DNA from: Portulaca oleracea
Lineage: Eukaryota > Streptophyta > Magnoliopsida > Caryophyllales > Portulacaceae
Reading direction: 5' to 3'
DNA: 64,000 nucleotides
NCBI GenBank assembly: GCA_029582165.1
Contig: CM055874.1
Location: 26,314,383 to 26,378,382 of the forward strand
A program made the translations under genes and the position numbers. Shown one piece after another: positions 33,711 through 46,713 of this stretch; position 1 is the first letter of the stretch; each line of letters opens with the position of its first letter. Below the pieces are notes generated by a model. The model searched no databases. It was not told the DNA's origin and saw nothing but the letters and a program-made list of their open reading frames with translations.

Positions 33711-34789
33711 CTAGGACACTTTCCTTGGTAGCTTCATGGTTCTTGAGTTAGAAAGCAATTTACTTGAGTACCCTTGTAGAATTCTTCCAAAGTAGAGATA
33801 TGTAAGAGATGTGAGCTCTTCTTCCATGTAGGTGAGTATTTGGCTTCTATGGTGTGTATGGGTTGTCTCCTTGATGACCTTGATGTAGCTTAGCATTTGA
33901 CGCTCATGATGGAGTTTGAGACCCAATCTACATCATTCCCCCCTAGTTGAAAGGAGTTTGTCCTCAAACTAGGAAGTTCTTCTCCTTCTTGATAGTAAGG
34001 TTTGAGATCACTTACATTGAAAGTGCAACTTCCCTCATAACCTTCATCTAGTTTCAACTTATAAGCATTATCTCCGATCTTCTCAATGACTTCACAAGGA
34101 CCATCACTTCTTGGTTTCAATTTCCTTTTATTCTATTGAAACCTTTCTTTGTTGAGATGTATCCATACCAAGTCTCAGTTTGAAAATAACTTTCTTCCTC
34201 TTTTGATTGACCTTCTCTTCAACCCTTTGGGTATACCTCATAATCTTCTCACGAACCTCCTCATGTAACTTCTTAATCTCCTCCACTCTCTTACTAGCTT
34301 CAAAACTGAATTTAGTTGATGTAGACATAGGAGATAAATCCTTGAGAGGGTTCTTACCATACACAACTTCAAATGGAGATAACTTTGTAGCTCGATTTAG
34401 ACTCGATTATAAGCAAATTCAGCATGACTTAGCAAAGTATCCCAACTTTTCTTGTCCTTGCTCACCAAAGCTCATAATAAGGCTCCAACGTGCGGTTGAC
34501 AACTTGATTTGTCCATCCGTTTGGGGATGACATGCCGTGTTAAATTTGAGCTCTGTGACTTCTTCCATAATGTAATCCAAAAATGACTAAGGAATTTTGA
34601 ATCTCTATCACTCACCATAGTCTTTGGAATACCATGTAACTTCATAACTTCTTCAAAGTAGAGATTTGCAACTTTAGTAGCATCATAGGTAGAATGGCAA
34701 GGAATGAAGTGTGCCATCTTGGAGAATCTATCAACAACCATAATAGAATCTTTCCTCTTTGAGTCCTTGGTAAACCACAACGAAGTCAA
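33711..34789 (-). pseudogene. integrase fragment, unit 5 (delta type), heavily frameshifted
   Basis: The frame is in four pieces (34472-34789, 34128-34364, 33890-34120, 33711-33926). Breaks lie at sites also hit in units 8, 11 and 13, including the TCCAGG, TTCGG and TCCGAT motifs. It reads DGPCEVIEK. Confidence 0.8.
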
Positions 34790-35762
34790 GACTCACATCT
34801 TCCCATGGATGTTAGGACACTCAGGGCATAATGACCTAACCCTTGGCAACGAAACATCTTCGTGGGGCTAAAGTTTTGGCTTCTTGGACGTGGGGTTTTG
34901 GGATGGATGGGGTTGATTTTGTGGAGTTTTTGTGTTTGGGGTTTTGTAGGGAATGTGGACGATTGTTGTGGCGTGTGCGGGAATGTAGGGTGGGATGATT
35001 CTTGTGGGGTTTGGTATTTGTTCAAGGCTTGTTTTCCTTATTCCTCCTTTGCCTTTCAACTTTAAGGGACAAAGAACTCAACTCATCCAAGGTTTTGTAT
35101 GGTTGCAACTCAACAATGTATCTAATCCAATCATTAAGACCAAAAAGATAACGTACCAAAGTTTGTGGTTCATTCTCCTTGATATCACAACGCCAAAGAA
35201 GATGTTCAAACTCCTTTGTGTATTCCTCCACACTTTTGCTCCCTTGAACCAATCGTTGTAGCTTGTAGTAGTTATCTTGGAGATAACTTGGTGGTAGGAA
35301 CTTCTCTTGGAGCTTCTTTTTCAGCTTATCCCACGTTCTAATCTTGTCCTTGCCCTTAACATGTCTCTTCTTTTGCAAATTGGCCCACCATATGGACGCA
35401 TGTTTTCGCAACTTAAGAGCCACATACTTTACTTTCTTCTCATCATCAACTTCTTTAAGATCAAAAATACGTTCAACAGTTTGCATCCAATCTAAGAAGT
35501 TTTCAGGATCAAGATTACCATTAAATTCCGGAATCTCCACTTTGAATCCAAAATGTTCTTCCCTTCTTAAACGTCCACTACTTTCAGAATCCTCCTCATC
35601 TTCTTCTGATTTTCTCACAAAAGAATCATCACGTATCTCTCTATGTTGAAGATGCATGTATCTCTTTAGTTGTTCGTTGAGATTGGTGATTTTTCTCTTC
35701 AAAGCTTCAACATCTTCCTGGGGTTCCATTGGTGTAGGTGTGGAAGTGCTAGAATCGTCCAT
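34786..35762 (-). pseudogene. truncated gag, unit 5, frameshifted in the linker
   Basis: ATG 35762 through capsid to 35022 is open. A 1-nt loss near 35036 (TTTTCCTTATT) shifts the linker and knuckle. A further loss at the knuckle affects the CCHC spacing near 34820-34856. It carries HVKGKDK, LNDWIR and SGRLRR. Confidence 0.8.
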
Positions 35763-36407
35763 CTTGATCAATCTTGGTGCAAAAAGATTGCAAGATTCAT
35801 GGTTTAGGGGTTTTGGATGGGTAAAGGACGAGAGAGGTTTGTATTTGGGGCGGATTTGTGTTTGGGTTATGGGTTCTTTATGGAGTTTATGATTCCTTTC
35901 TTTCACCTTCAAGGATGCCACCCTTGAATAGAAGAAGGGAATAACTTCGAAACTCCCTCAAGAGAAACGAAGACTAGCACTAAATATAGAGAGAAAACAA
36001 CACCATGTGTTTCCTTTGTATTTGATATATGAATGAATGAGATTACAAGAGGCCTAAGGGGGGTATTTATAGTAATCGTAGCCCTCCCTAGACGTGCACA
36101 AATCAAGAAATAGGCCCCTTGAGGCTTACATCATCTATTCTAATGATTACATCATAAAGAAAACAATGAACTAAACTAGATTTCAAATGATGATAACTTG
36201 ATCTATACTTAACCAAATTTAAAGATTCTTGAACCAATAGAAAGCTCTTGGAATGTAGAACATTTCATTCTAGGACACTTTCCTTGGTAGCTTCATGGTT
36301 CTTGAGTTAGAAAGCAAATTACTTGAGTACCCTTGTAGAATTCTTCCAAAGTAGAGAGATATGTAAGAGATGTGAGCTCTTCTTCCATGTAGGTGAGTAT
36401 TTGGCTT

Positions 36408-37382
36408 CTATGGTGTGTATGGGTTGTCTCCCTTGATGACCTTGATGTAGCTTAGCATTTGACGCTCATGATGGAGTTTTGAGACCCAATCTACATCATT
36501 CCCCCCTAGTTGAAAGGAGTTTGTCCTCAAACTAGGAAGTTCTTCTCCTTCTTGATAGTAAGGTTTGAGATCACTTACATTGAAAGTGCAACTTCCCTCA
36601 TAACCTTCATCTAGTTTCAACTTATAAGCATTATCTTCGATCTTCTCAATGACTTCACAAGGACCATCACTTCTTGGTTTCAATTTCCCTTTTCTTCTAT
36701 TCGGAAACCTTTCTTTGTTGAGATGTATCCATACCAAGTCTCCAGGTTTGAAAATAACTTTCTTCCTCTTTTGATTGACCTTCTCTTCAACCCTTTGGGT
36801 ATACCTCATAATCTTCTCACGAACCTCCTCATGTAACTTCTTAATCTCCTCCACTCTCTTACTAGCTTCAAAACTGAATTTAGTTGATGTAGACATAGGA
36901 GATAAATCCTTCGGCTTGAGAGGGTTCTTACCATACACAACTTCAAATGGAGATAACTTTGTAGCTCGATTTAGACTCCGATTATAAGCAAATTCAGCAT
37001 GACTTAGCAAAGTATCCCAACTTTTCTTGTCCTTGCTCACCAAAGCTCGTAATAAGGCTCCCAACGTGCGGTTGACAACTTCAGTTTGTCCATCCGTTTG
37101 GGGATGACATGCCGTGTTAAATTTGAGCTCTGTACCCAACTTCTTCCATAATGTAATCCAAAAATGACTAAGGAATTTTGAATCTCTATCACTCACCATA
37201 GTCTTTGGAATACCATGTAACTTCATAACTTCTTCAAAGTAGAGATTTGCAACTTTAGTAGCATCATAGGTAGAATGGCAAGGAATGAAGTGTGCCATCT
37301 TGGAGAATCTATCAACAACAACCATAATAGAATCTTTCCCTCTTTGAGTCCTTGGTAAACCCACAACGAAGTCAAGACTCAC
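36408..37382 (-). CDS. integrase core and C-terminus, unit 6, open frame (gamma)
   Basis: 324 codons from GTG 37382, with all three catalytic acidic residues (DFVVGL, SDRDSKF, QTEVVNR) and a GPC-type C-terminal module. The frame passes the polypurine tract and ends in LTR sequence. The zinc finger is absent, so strand-transfer activity is doubtful. Confidence 0.7.
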   Translation of the reverse strand: MSLDFVVGLPRTQRGKDSIMVVVDRFSKMAHFIPCHSTYDATKVANLYFEEVMKLHGIPKTMVSDRDSKFLSHFWITLWKKLGTELKFNTACHPQTDGQTEVVNRTLGALLRALVSKDKKSWDTLLSHAEFAYNRSLNRATKLSPFEVVYGKNPLKPKDLSPMSTSTKFSFEASKRVEEIKKLHEEVREKIMRYTQRVEEKVNQKRKKVIFKPGDLVWIHLNKERFPNRRKGKLKPRSDGPCEVIEKIEDNAYKLKLDEGYEGSCTFNVSDLKPYYQEGEELPSLRTNSFQLGGNDVDWVSKLHHERQMLSYIKVIKGDNPYTP

Positions 37383-38353
37383 ATCTTCCCATGGATGTTA
37401 GGACACTCCGAGGCATAATGACCTAACCCTTGGCAACGAAAACATCTTCGTGGGGCTAAAGTTTTGGCTTCTTGGACGTGGGGTTTTGGGATGGATGGGG
37501 GTTGATTTTGTGGAGTTTTTGTGTTTGGGGGTTTTGTAGGGAATGTGGACGATTGTTGTGGCGTGTGCGGGAATGTAGGGTGGGATGATTCTTGTGGGGT
37601 TTGGTATTTGTTCAAGGCTTGTTTTCCCTTATTCCTCCTTTGCCTTTCAACTTTAAGGGATAAAGAACTCAACTCATCCAAGGTTTTGTATGGTTGCAAC
37701 TCAACAATGTATCTAATCCAATCATTAAGACCAAAAAGATAACGTACCAAAGTTTGTGGTTCATTCTCCTTGATATCACAACGCCAAAGAAGATGTTCAA
37801 ACTCCTTTGTGTATTCCTCCACACTTTTGCTCCCTTGAACCAATCGTTGTAGCTTGTAGTAGTTATCTTGGAGATAACTTGGTGGTAGGAACTTCTCTTG
37901 GAGCTTCTTTTTCAGCTTATCCCACGTTCTAATCTTGTCCTTGCCCTTAACATGTCTCTTCTTTTGCAAATTGGCCCACCATATGGACGCATGTTTTCGC
38001 AACTTAAGAGCCACATACTTTACTTTCTTCTCATCATCAACTTCTTTAAGATCAAAAATACGTTCAACAGTTTGCATCCAATCTAAGAAGTTTTCAGGAT
38101 CAAGATTACCATTAAATTCCGGAATCTCCACTTTGAATCCAAAATGTTCTTCCCTTCTTAAACGTCCACTACTTTCAGAATCCTCCTCATCTTCTTATGA
38201 TTTTCTCACAAAAGAATCATCACGTATCTCTCTATGTTGAAGATGCATGTATCTCTTTAGTTGTTCGTTGAGATTGGTGATTTTTCTCTTCAAAGCTTCA
38301 ACATCTTCCTGGGGTTCCATTGGTGTAGGTGTGGAAGTGCTAGAATCGTCCAT
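37379..38353 (-). pseudogene. truncated gag, unit 6, single nonsense codon
   Basis: From ATG 38353 the frame stops at TAA 38195-38197 (RKSEEDEE loses its first Glu). The rest, 37379-38194, stays open through capsid and CCHC knuckle. A 1-nt difference in the leader near 38373 breaks the LTR-gag readthrough seen in other units. Confidence 0.82.
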
Positions 38354-39075
38354 CTTGATCAATCTTGGTGCAAAAGATTGCAAGATTCATGGTTTAGGGG
38401 TTTTGGATGGGTAAGGCGAGAGAGGTTTGTATTTGGGGCGGATTTGTGTTTGGGTTATGGGTTCTTTATGGAGTTTATGATTCCTTTCTTTCACCTTCAA
38501 GGATGCCACCCTTGAATAGAAGAAGGAATAACTTCAAACTCCTCAAAAGAAAGCGAAGACTAGCACAAAAGCTAGAGAAAACAACACCATGTGTTTCCTT
38601 TGTATTTGATATATGAATGAATGAGATTACAAGAGGCCTAAGGGGGGTATTTATAGTAATCGTAGCCCTCCCTAGACGTGCACAAATCAAGAAATAGGCC
38701 CCTTGAGGCTTACATCATCTATTCTAATGATTACATCATAAAGAAAACAATGAACTAAACTAGATTTCAAATGATGATAACTTGATCTATACTTAACCAA
38801 ATTTAAAGATTCTTGAACCAATAGAAAGCTCTTGGAATGTAGAACATTTCATTCTAGGACACTTTCCTTGGTAGCTTCATGGTTCTTGAGTTAGAAAGCA
38901 AATTACTTGAGTACCCTTGTAGAATTCTTCCAAAGTAGAGATATGTAAGAGATGTGAGCTCTTCTTCCATGTAGGTGAGTATTTGGCTTCTATGGTGTGT
39001 ATGGGTTGTCTCCTTGATGACCTTGATGTAGCTTAGCATTTGACGCTCATGATGGAGTTTGAGACCCAATCTACA

Positions 39076-39959
39076 TCATTCCCCTAGTTGAAAGGAGTTT
39101 GTCCTCAAACTAGGAAGTTCTTCTCCTTCTTCATAGTAAGGTTTGAGATCACTTACATTGAAAGTGCAACTTCCCACATAACCTTCATCTAGTTTCAACT
39201 TATAAGCATTATCTCCGATCTTCTCAATGACTTCACAAGGACCATCACTTCTTGGTTTCAATTTCCCTTTTCTTCTATTCGGAAACCTTTCTTTGTTGAG
39301 ATGTATCCATACCAAGTCTCCAGGTTTGAAAATAACTTTCTTCCTCTTTTGATTGACCTTCTCTTCAACCCTTTGGGTATACCTCATAATCTTCTCACGA
39401 ACCTCCTCATGTAACTTCTTAATCTCCTCCACTCTCTTACTAGCTTCAAAACTGAATTTAGTTGATGTAGACATAGGAGATAAATCCTTCCTTGAGAGAG
39501 GTTCTTACCATACACAACTTCAAATGGAGATAACTTTGTAGCTCGATTTAGACTCCGATTATAAGCAAATTCAGCATGACTTAGCAAAGTATCCCAACTT
39601 TTCTTGTCCTTGCTCACCAAAGCTCGTAATAAGGCTCCCAACGTGCGGTTGACAACTTCAGTTTGTCCATCCGTTTGGGGATGACATGCCGTGTTAAATT
39701 TGAGCTCTGTACCCAACTTCTTCCATAATGTAATCCAAAAATGACTAAGGAATTTTGAATCTCTATCACTCACCATAGTCTTTGGAATACCATGTAACTT
39801 CATAACTTCTTCAAAGTAGAGATTTGCAACTTTAGTAGCATCATAGGTAGAATGGCAAGGAATGAAGTGTGCCATCTTGGAGAATCTATCAACAACAACC
39901 ATAATAGAATCTTTCCCTCTTTGAGTCCTTGGTAAACCCACAACGAAGTCAAGACTCAC
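39076..39959 (-). pseudogene. integrase fragment, unit 7 (beta)
   Basis: The core is open at 39384-39959 with all three catalytic residues. A frameshift near 39489-39500 precedes the C-terminal module (39076-39474). The polypurine tract has lost two C residues (39079 onward), which ends the frame early. Confidence 0.82.
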
Positions 39960-40924
39960 ATCTTCCCATGGATGTTAGGACACTCCGAGGCATAATGACC
40001 TAACCCTTGGCAACGAAAACATCTTCGTGGGGCTAAAGTTTTGGCTTCTTGGACGTGGGGTTTGGGATGGATGGGGTTGATTTTGTGGAGTTTTTGTGTT
40101 TGGGGTTTTGTAGGGAATGTGGACGATTGTTGTGGCGTGTGCGGGAATGTAGGGTGGGATGATTCTTGTGGGGTTTGGTATTTGTTCAAGGCTTGTTTTC
40201 CCTTATTCCTCCTTTGCCTTTCAACTTTGGGGATAAAGAACTCAACTCATCCAAGGTTTTGTATGGTTGCAACTCAACAATGTATCTAATCCAATCATCA
40301 AGACCAAAAAGATAACGTACCAAAGTTTGTGGTTCATTCTCCTTGATATCACAACGCCAAAGAAGATGTTCAAACTCCTTTGTGTATTCCTCCACACTTT
40401 TGCTCCCTTGAACCAATCGTTGTAGCTTGTAGTAGTTATCTTGGAGATAACTTGGTGGTAGGAACTTCTCTTGGAGCTTCTTTTTCAGCTTATCCCACGT
40501 TCTAATCTTGTCCTTGCCCTTAGCTTGTCTCTTCTTTTGCAAATTGGCCCAACATAAGGACGCATGTTTTCGCAACTTAAGAGCCACATACTTTACTTTC
40601 TTCTCATCATCAACTTCTTTAAGATCAAAAATACGTTCAGGTTTGCATCCAATCTAAGAAGTTTTCGGGATCAAGATTACCATTAAATTCCGGAATCTCC
40701 ACTTTGAATCCAAAATGTTCTTCCCTTCTTGAACGTCCACTACTTTCAGAATCCTCCTCATCTTCTTCTGATTTTCTCACAAAAGAATCATCACGTATCT
40801 CTCTATGTTGAAGATGCATGTATCTCTTTAGTTGTTCGTTGAGATTGGTGATTTTTCTCTTCAAAGCTTCAACATCTTCACAGGGTTCCATTGGTGTAGG
40901 TGTGGAAGTGCTAGAATCGTCCAT
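39956..40924 (-). pseudogene. truncated gag, unit 7, frameshifted
   Basis: Open pieces are 39956-40189, 40186-40587 and 40637-40924. Breaks lie near 40061-40103, 40228 and 40639. The HASLCWANL and QAKGKDK markers tie it to unit 2. Confidence 0.8.
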
Positions 40925-41561
40925 CTTGATCAATCTTGGTGCAAAAAGATTGCAAGATTCATGGTTTAGGGGTTTTGGATGGGTAAAGGACAGAGAGGTT
41001 TGTATTTGGCGGATTTGTGTTTGGGTTATGGGTTCTTTATGGAGTTTATGATTCCTTTCTTTCACCTTCAAGGATGCCACCCTTGAATAGAAGAAGGAAT
41101 AACTTCAAACTCCTCAAGAGAAACGAAGACTAGCACAAAAGCTAGAGAAAACAACACCATGTGTTTCCTTTGTATTTGATATATGAATGAATGAGATTAC
41201 AAGAGGCCTAAGGGGGGTATTTATAGTAATCGTAGCCCTCCCTAGACGTGCACAAATCAAGAAATAGGCCCCTTGAGGCTTACATCATCTATTCTAATGA
41301 TTACATCATAAAGAAAACAATGAACTAAACTAGATTTCAAATGATGATAACTTGATCTATACTTAACCAAATTTAAAGATTCTTGAACCAATAGAAAGCT
41401 CTTGGAATGTAGAACATTTCATTCTAGGACACTTTCCTTGGTAGCTTCATGGTTCTTGAGTTAGAAAGCAAATTACTTGAGTACCCTTGTAGAATTCTTC
41501 CAAAGTAGAGAGATATGTAAGAGATGTGAGCTCTTCTTCCATGTAGGTGAGTATTTGGCTT

Positions 41562-42515
41562 CTATGGTGTGTATGGGTTGTCTCCCTTGATGACCTTGAT
41601 GTAGCTTAGCATTTGACGCTCATGATGGAGTTTTGAGACCCAATCTACATCATTCCCCCCTAGTTGAAAGGAGTTTGTCCTCAAACTAGGAAGTTCTTCT
41701 CCTTCTTCATAGTAAGGTTTGAGATCACTTACATTGAAAGTGCAACTTCCCACATAACCTTCATCTAGTTTCAACTTATAAGCATTATCTCCGATCTTCT
41801 CAATGACTTCACAAGGACCATCACTTCTTGGTTTCAATTTCCCTTTTCTTCTATTCGGAAACCTTTCTTTGTTGAGATGTATCCATACCAAGTCTCCAGG
41901 TTTGAAAATAACTTTCTTCCTCTTTTGATTGACCTTCTCTTCAACCCTTTGGGTATACCTCATAATCTTCTCACGAACCTCCTCATGTAACTTCTTAATC
42001 TCCTCCACTCTCTTACTAGCTTCAAAACTGAATTTAGTTGATGTAGACATAGGAGATAAATCCTTCGGCTTGAGAGGGTTCTTACCATACACAACTTGAA
42101 TGGAGATAACTTTGTAGCTCGATTTAGACTCATTATAAGCAAATTCAGCATGACTTAGCAAAGTATCCCAACTTTTCTTGTCCTTGCTCACCAAAGCTCG
42201 TAATAAGGCTCCCAACGTGCGGTTGACAACTTCGGTTGTCCATCCGTTTGGGGATGACATGCCGTGTTAAATTTGAGCTCTGTACTGACTTCTTCCATAA
42301 TGTAATCCAAAATGACTAAGGAATTTTGAATCTCTATCACTCACCATAGTCTTTGGAATACCATGTAACTTCATAACTTCTTCAAAGTAGAGATTTGCAA
42401 CTTTAGTAGCATCATAGGTAGAATGGCAAGGAATGAAGTGTGCCATCTTGGAGAATCTATCAACAACCATAATAGAATCTTTCCCTCTTTGAGTCCTTGG
42501 TAAACCACAAGTCAA
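41562..42515 (-). pseudogene. integrase fragment, unit 8 (beta)
   Basis: The frames 42267-42515 and 41562-42260 are split by losses near 42232-42238 (beside the catalytic Glu) and 42283-42288. Smaller losses near 42098-42132 change the [11 protein letters not shown] region. Confidence 0.82.
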
Positions 42516-43486
42516 GACTCACATCTTCCATGGATGTTAGGACACTCAGGGCATAATGACCTAACCCTTGGCAACGAAAACATCTTCGTGGGGCTAAAGT
42601 TTTGGCTTCTTGGACGTGGGGTTTTGGGATGGATGGGGTTGATTTTGTGGAGTTTTTGTGTTTGGGGTTTTGTAGGGAATGTGGACGATTGTTGTGGCGT
42701 GTGCAGGAATGTAGGGTGGGATGATTCTTGTGGGGTTTGGTATTTGTTCAAGGCTTGTTTTCCCTTATTCCTCCTTTGCCTTTCAACTTTAGGGATAAAG
42801 AACTCAACTCATCCAAGGTTTTGTATGGTTGACTCAACAATGTATCTAATCCAATCATTAAGACCAAAAAGATAACGTACCAAAGTTTGTGGTTCATTCT
42901 CCTTGATATCACAACGCCAAAGAAGATGTTCAAACTCCTTTGTGTATTCCTCCACACTTTTGCTCCCTTGAACCAATCGTTGTAGCTTGTAGTAGTTATC
43001 TTGGAGATAACTTGGTGGTAGGAACTTCTCTTGGAGCTTCTTTTTCAGCTTATCCCACGTTCTAATCTTGTCCTTGCCCTTAACATGTCTCTTCTTTTGC
43101 AAATTGGCCCACCATATGGACGCATGTTTTCGCAACTTAAGAGCCACATACTTTACTTTCTTCTCATCATCAACTTCTTTAAGATCAAAAATACGTTCAA
43201 CAGTTTGCATCCAATCTAAGAAGTTTTCAGGATCAAGATTACCATTAAATTCCGGAATCTCCACTTTGAATCCAAAATGTTCTTCCCTTCTTAAACGTCC
43301 ACTACTTTCAGAATCCTCCTCATCTTCTTCTGATTTTCTCACAAAAGAATCATCACGTATCTCTCTATGTTGAAGATGCATGTATCTCTTTAGTTGTTCG
43401 TTGAGATTGGTGATTTTTCTCTTCAAAGCTTCAACATCTTCCTGGGGTTCCATTGGTGTAGGTGTGGAAGTGCTAGAATCGTCCAT
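42512..43486 (-). pseudogene. truncated gag, unit 8, frameshifted in the linker
   Basis: From ATG 43486 the capsid half is open to about 42832, where GTTGCAACTC has become GTTGACTC. The linker (42748-42957) and zinc-knuckle end (42512-42751) read in other frames. Knuckle spacing is disturbed near 42546. Confidence 0.8.
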
Positions 43487-44296
43487 CTTGATCAATCTTG
43501 GTGCAAAAAGATTGCAAGATTCATGGTTTAGGGGTTTTGGATGGGTAAAGGACGAGAGAGGTTTGTATTTGGGGCGGATTTGTGTTTGGGTTATGGGTTC
43601 TTTATGGAGTTTATGATTCCTTTCTTTCACCTTCAAGGATGCCACCCTTGAATAGAAGAAGGGAATAACTTCGAAACTCCCTCAAAAGAAACGAAGACTA
43701 GCACAAAAGCTAGAGAGAAAACAACACCATGTGTTTCCTTTGTATTTGATATATGAATGAATGAGATTACAAGAGGCCTAAGGGGGGTATTTATAGTAAT
43801 CGTAGCCCTCCCTAGACGTGCACAAATCAAGAAATAGGCCCCTTGAGGCTTACATCATCTATTCTAATGATTACATCATAAAGAAAACAATGAACTAAAC
43901 TAGATTTCAAATGATGATAACTTGATCTATACTTAACCAAATTTAAAGATTCTTGAACCAATAGAAAGCTCTTGGAATGTAGAACATTTCATTCTAGGAC
44001 ACTTTCCTTGGTAGCTTCATGGTTCTTGAGTTAGAAAGCAAATTACTTGAGTACCCTTGTAGAATTCTTCCAAAGTAGAGAGATATGTAAGAGATGTGAG
44101 CTCTTCTTCCATGTAGGTGAGTATTTGGCTTCTATGGTGTGTATGGGTTGTCTCCCTTGATGACCTTGATGTAGCTTATCATTTGGCGCTCATGATGGAG
44201 TTTTGAGACCCAATCTACATCATTCCCCTAGTTGAAAGGAGTTTGTCCTCAAACTAGGAAGTTCTTCTCCTTCTTGATAGTAAGGTTTGAGATCAC

Positions 44297-45103
44297 TTAC
44301 ATTGAAAGTGCAACTTCCTCATAACCTTCATCTAGTTTCAACTTATAAGCATTATCTTCGATCTTCTCAATGACTTCACAAGGACCATCACTTCTTGGTT
44401 TCAATTTCCCTTTTCTTCTATTCGGAAACCTTTCTTTGTTGAGATGTATCCATACCAAGTCTCCAGGTTTGAAAATAACTTTCTTCCTCTTTTGATTGAC
44501 CTTCTCTTCAACCCTTTGGGTATACCTCATAATCTTCTCACGAACCTCCTCATGTAACTTCTTAATCTCCTCCACTCTCTTACTAGCTTCAAAACTAAAT
44601 TTAGTTGATGTAGACATAGGAGATAAATCCTTCGGCTTGAGAGGGTTCTTACCATACACAACTTCAAATGGAGATAACTTTGTAGCTCGATTTAGACTCC
44701 GATTATAAGCAAATTCAGCATGACTTAGCAAAGTATCCCAACTTTTCTTGTCCTTGCTCACCAAAGCTCGTAATAAGGCTCCCAACGTGCGGTTGACAAC
44801 TTCAGTTTGTCCATCCGTTTGGGGATGACATGCCGTGTTAAATTTGAGCTCTGTACCCAACTTCTTCCATAATGTAATCCAAAAATGACTAAGGAATTTT
44901 GAATCTCTATCACTCACCATAGTCTTTGGAATACCATGTAACTTCATAACTTCTTCAAAGTAGAGATTTGCAACTTTAGTAGCATCATAGGTAGAATGGC
45001 AAGGAATGAAGTGTGCCATCTTGGAGAATCTATCAACAACAACCATAATAGAATCTTTCCCTCTTTGAGTCCTTGGTAAACCCACAACGAAGTCAAGACT
45101 CAC
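44297..45103 (-). pseudogene. integrase, unit 9 (gamma), C-terminus frameshifted
   Basis: The core with all three catalytic residues and the GPC module is open for 268 codons from GTG 45103. A 1-nt loss near 44318 then truncates the C-terminal tail. The polypurine tract has lost two C residues, as in unit 7. Confidence 0.8.
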
Positions 45104-46068
45104 ATCTTCCCATGGATGTTAGGACACTCCGAGGCATAATGACCTAACCCTTGGCAACGAAAACATCTTCGTGGGGCTAAAGTTTTGGCTTCTTGGACGT
45201 GGGGTTTTGGGATGGATGGGGGTTGATTTTGTGGAGTTTTTGTGTTTGGGGGTTTTGTAGGGAATGTGGACGATTGTTGTGGCGTGTGCGGGAATGTAGG
45301 GTGGGATGATTCTTGTGGGGTTTGGTATTTGTTCAAGGCTTGTTTTCCCTTATTCCTCCTTTGCCTTTCAACTTTAAGGGATAAAGAACTCAACTCATCC
45401 AAGGTTTTGTATGGTTGCAACTCAACAATGTATCTAATCCAATCATTAAGACCAAAAAGATAACGTACCAAAGTTTGTGGTTCATTCTCCTTGATATCAC
45501 AACGCCAAAGAAGATGTTCAAACTCCTTTGTGTATTCCTCCACACTTTTGCTCCCTTGAACCAATCGTTGTAGCTTGTAGTAGTTATCTTGGAGATAACT
45601 TGGTGGTAGGAACTTCTCTTGGAGCTTCTTTTGACTTATCCCACGTTCTAATCTTGTCCTTGCCCTTAACATGTCTCTTCTTTTGCAAATTGGCCCACCA
45701 TATGGACGCATGTTTTCGCAACTTAAGAGCCACATACTTTACTTTCTTCTCATCATCAACTTCTTTAAGATCAAAAATCGTTCAACGGTTTGCATCAATC
45801 TAAGAAGTTTTGGGATCAAGATTACCATTAAATTCGGAATCTCCACTTTGAATCCAAAATGTTCTTCCCTTCTTAAACGTCCACTACTTTCAGAATCCTC
45901 CTCATCTTCTTCTGATTTTCTCACAAAAGAATCATCACGTATCTCTCTATGTTGAAGATGCATGTATCTCTTTAGTTGTTCGTTGAGATTGGTGATTTTT
46001 CTCTTCAAAGCTTCAACATCTTCCTGGGGTTCCATTGGTGTAGGTGTGGAAGTGCTAGAATCGTCCAT
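45100..46068 (-). pseudogene. truncated gag, unit 9, frameshifted
   Basis: The CCHC knuckle, linker and most of the capsid are open at 45100-45735, but losses near 45631, 45778, 45796 and 45811 separate them from the N-terminal part (45739-46068). Confidence 0.8.
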
Positions 46069-46713
46069 CTTGATCAATCTTGGTGCAAAAAGATTGCAAG
46101 ATTCATGGTTTAGGGGTTTTGGATGGGTAAAGGACGAGAGAGGTTTGTATTTGGGGCGGATTTGTGTTTGGGTTATGGGTTCTTTATGGAGTTTATGATT
46201 CCTTTCTTTCACCTTCAAGGATGCCACCCTTGAATAGAAGAAGGGAATAACTTCGAAACTCCCTCAAGAGAAAGCGAAGACTAGCACAAAGCTAGAGAGA
46301 AAACAACACCATGTGTTTCCTTTGTATTTGATATATGAATGAATGAGATTACAAGAGGCCTAAGGGGGGTATTTATAGTAATCGTAGCCCTCCCTAGACG
46401 TGCACAAATCAAGAAATAGGCCCCTTGAGGCTTACATCATCTATTCTAATGATTACATCATAAAGAAAACAATGAACTAAACTAGATTTCAAATGATGAT
46501 AACTTGATCTATACTTAACCAAATTTAAAGATTCTTGAACCAATAGAAAGCTCTTGGAATGTAGAACATTTCATTCTAGGACACTTTCCTTGGTAGCTTC
46601 ATGGTTCTTGAGTTAGAAAGCAAATTACTTGAGTACCCTTGTAGAATTCTTCCAAAGTAGAGAGATATGTAAGAGATGTGAGCTCTTCTTCCATGTAGGT
46701 GAGTATTTGGCTT

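Larger units (their letters stand above)
33337..35891 (-). repeat. macrosatellite unit 5 (2555 bp, shortest)
   Basis: The integrase haplotype is delta (RIK, IGDN, GYEGS, YYQEGEE). Length loss is spread over many 1-4 nt indels, mostly in LTR and integrase. The gag half is nearly intact, so damage is uneven within one unit. Confidence 0.88.
35892..38479 (-). repeat. macrosatellite unit 6 (2588 bp, longest)
   Basis: Few indels; one of the best-preserved interior units, with an open integrase of the gamma haplotype. Its LTR remnant is 35892-36498. Confidence 0.88.
38480..41050 (-). repeat. macrosatellite unit 7 (2571 bp)
   Basis: It combines a beta integrase with a gag of the rare unit-2 type (LCW, QAK, LDD, SGRSRR). 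It is the left end of the block repeated from units 2-5. Confidence 0.88.
41051..43615 (-). repeat. macrosatellite unit 8 (2565 bp)
   Basis: Beta integrase haplotype, adjacent to another beta unit (7). With units 9 and 10 it repeats the beta-gamma-delta order of units 3, 4 and 5. Confidence 0.88.
43616..46197 (-). repeat. macrosatellite unit 9 (2582 bp)
   Basis: Gamma integrase haplotype. The LTR tip differs slightly (CTTATCATTTGGCGC where others read CTTAGCATTTGACGC), a private change. Confidence 0.88.
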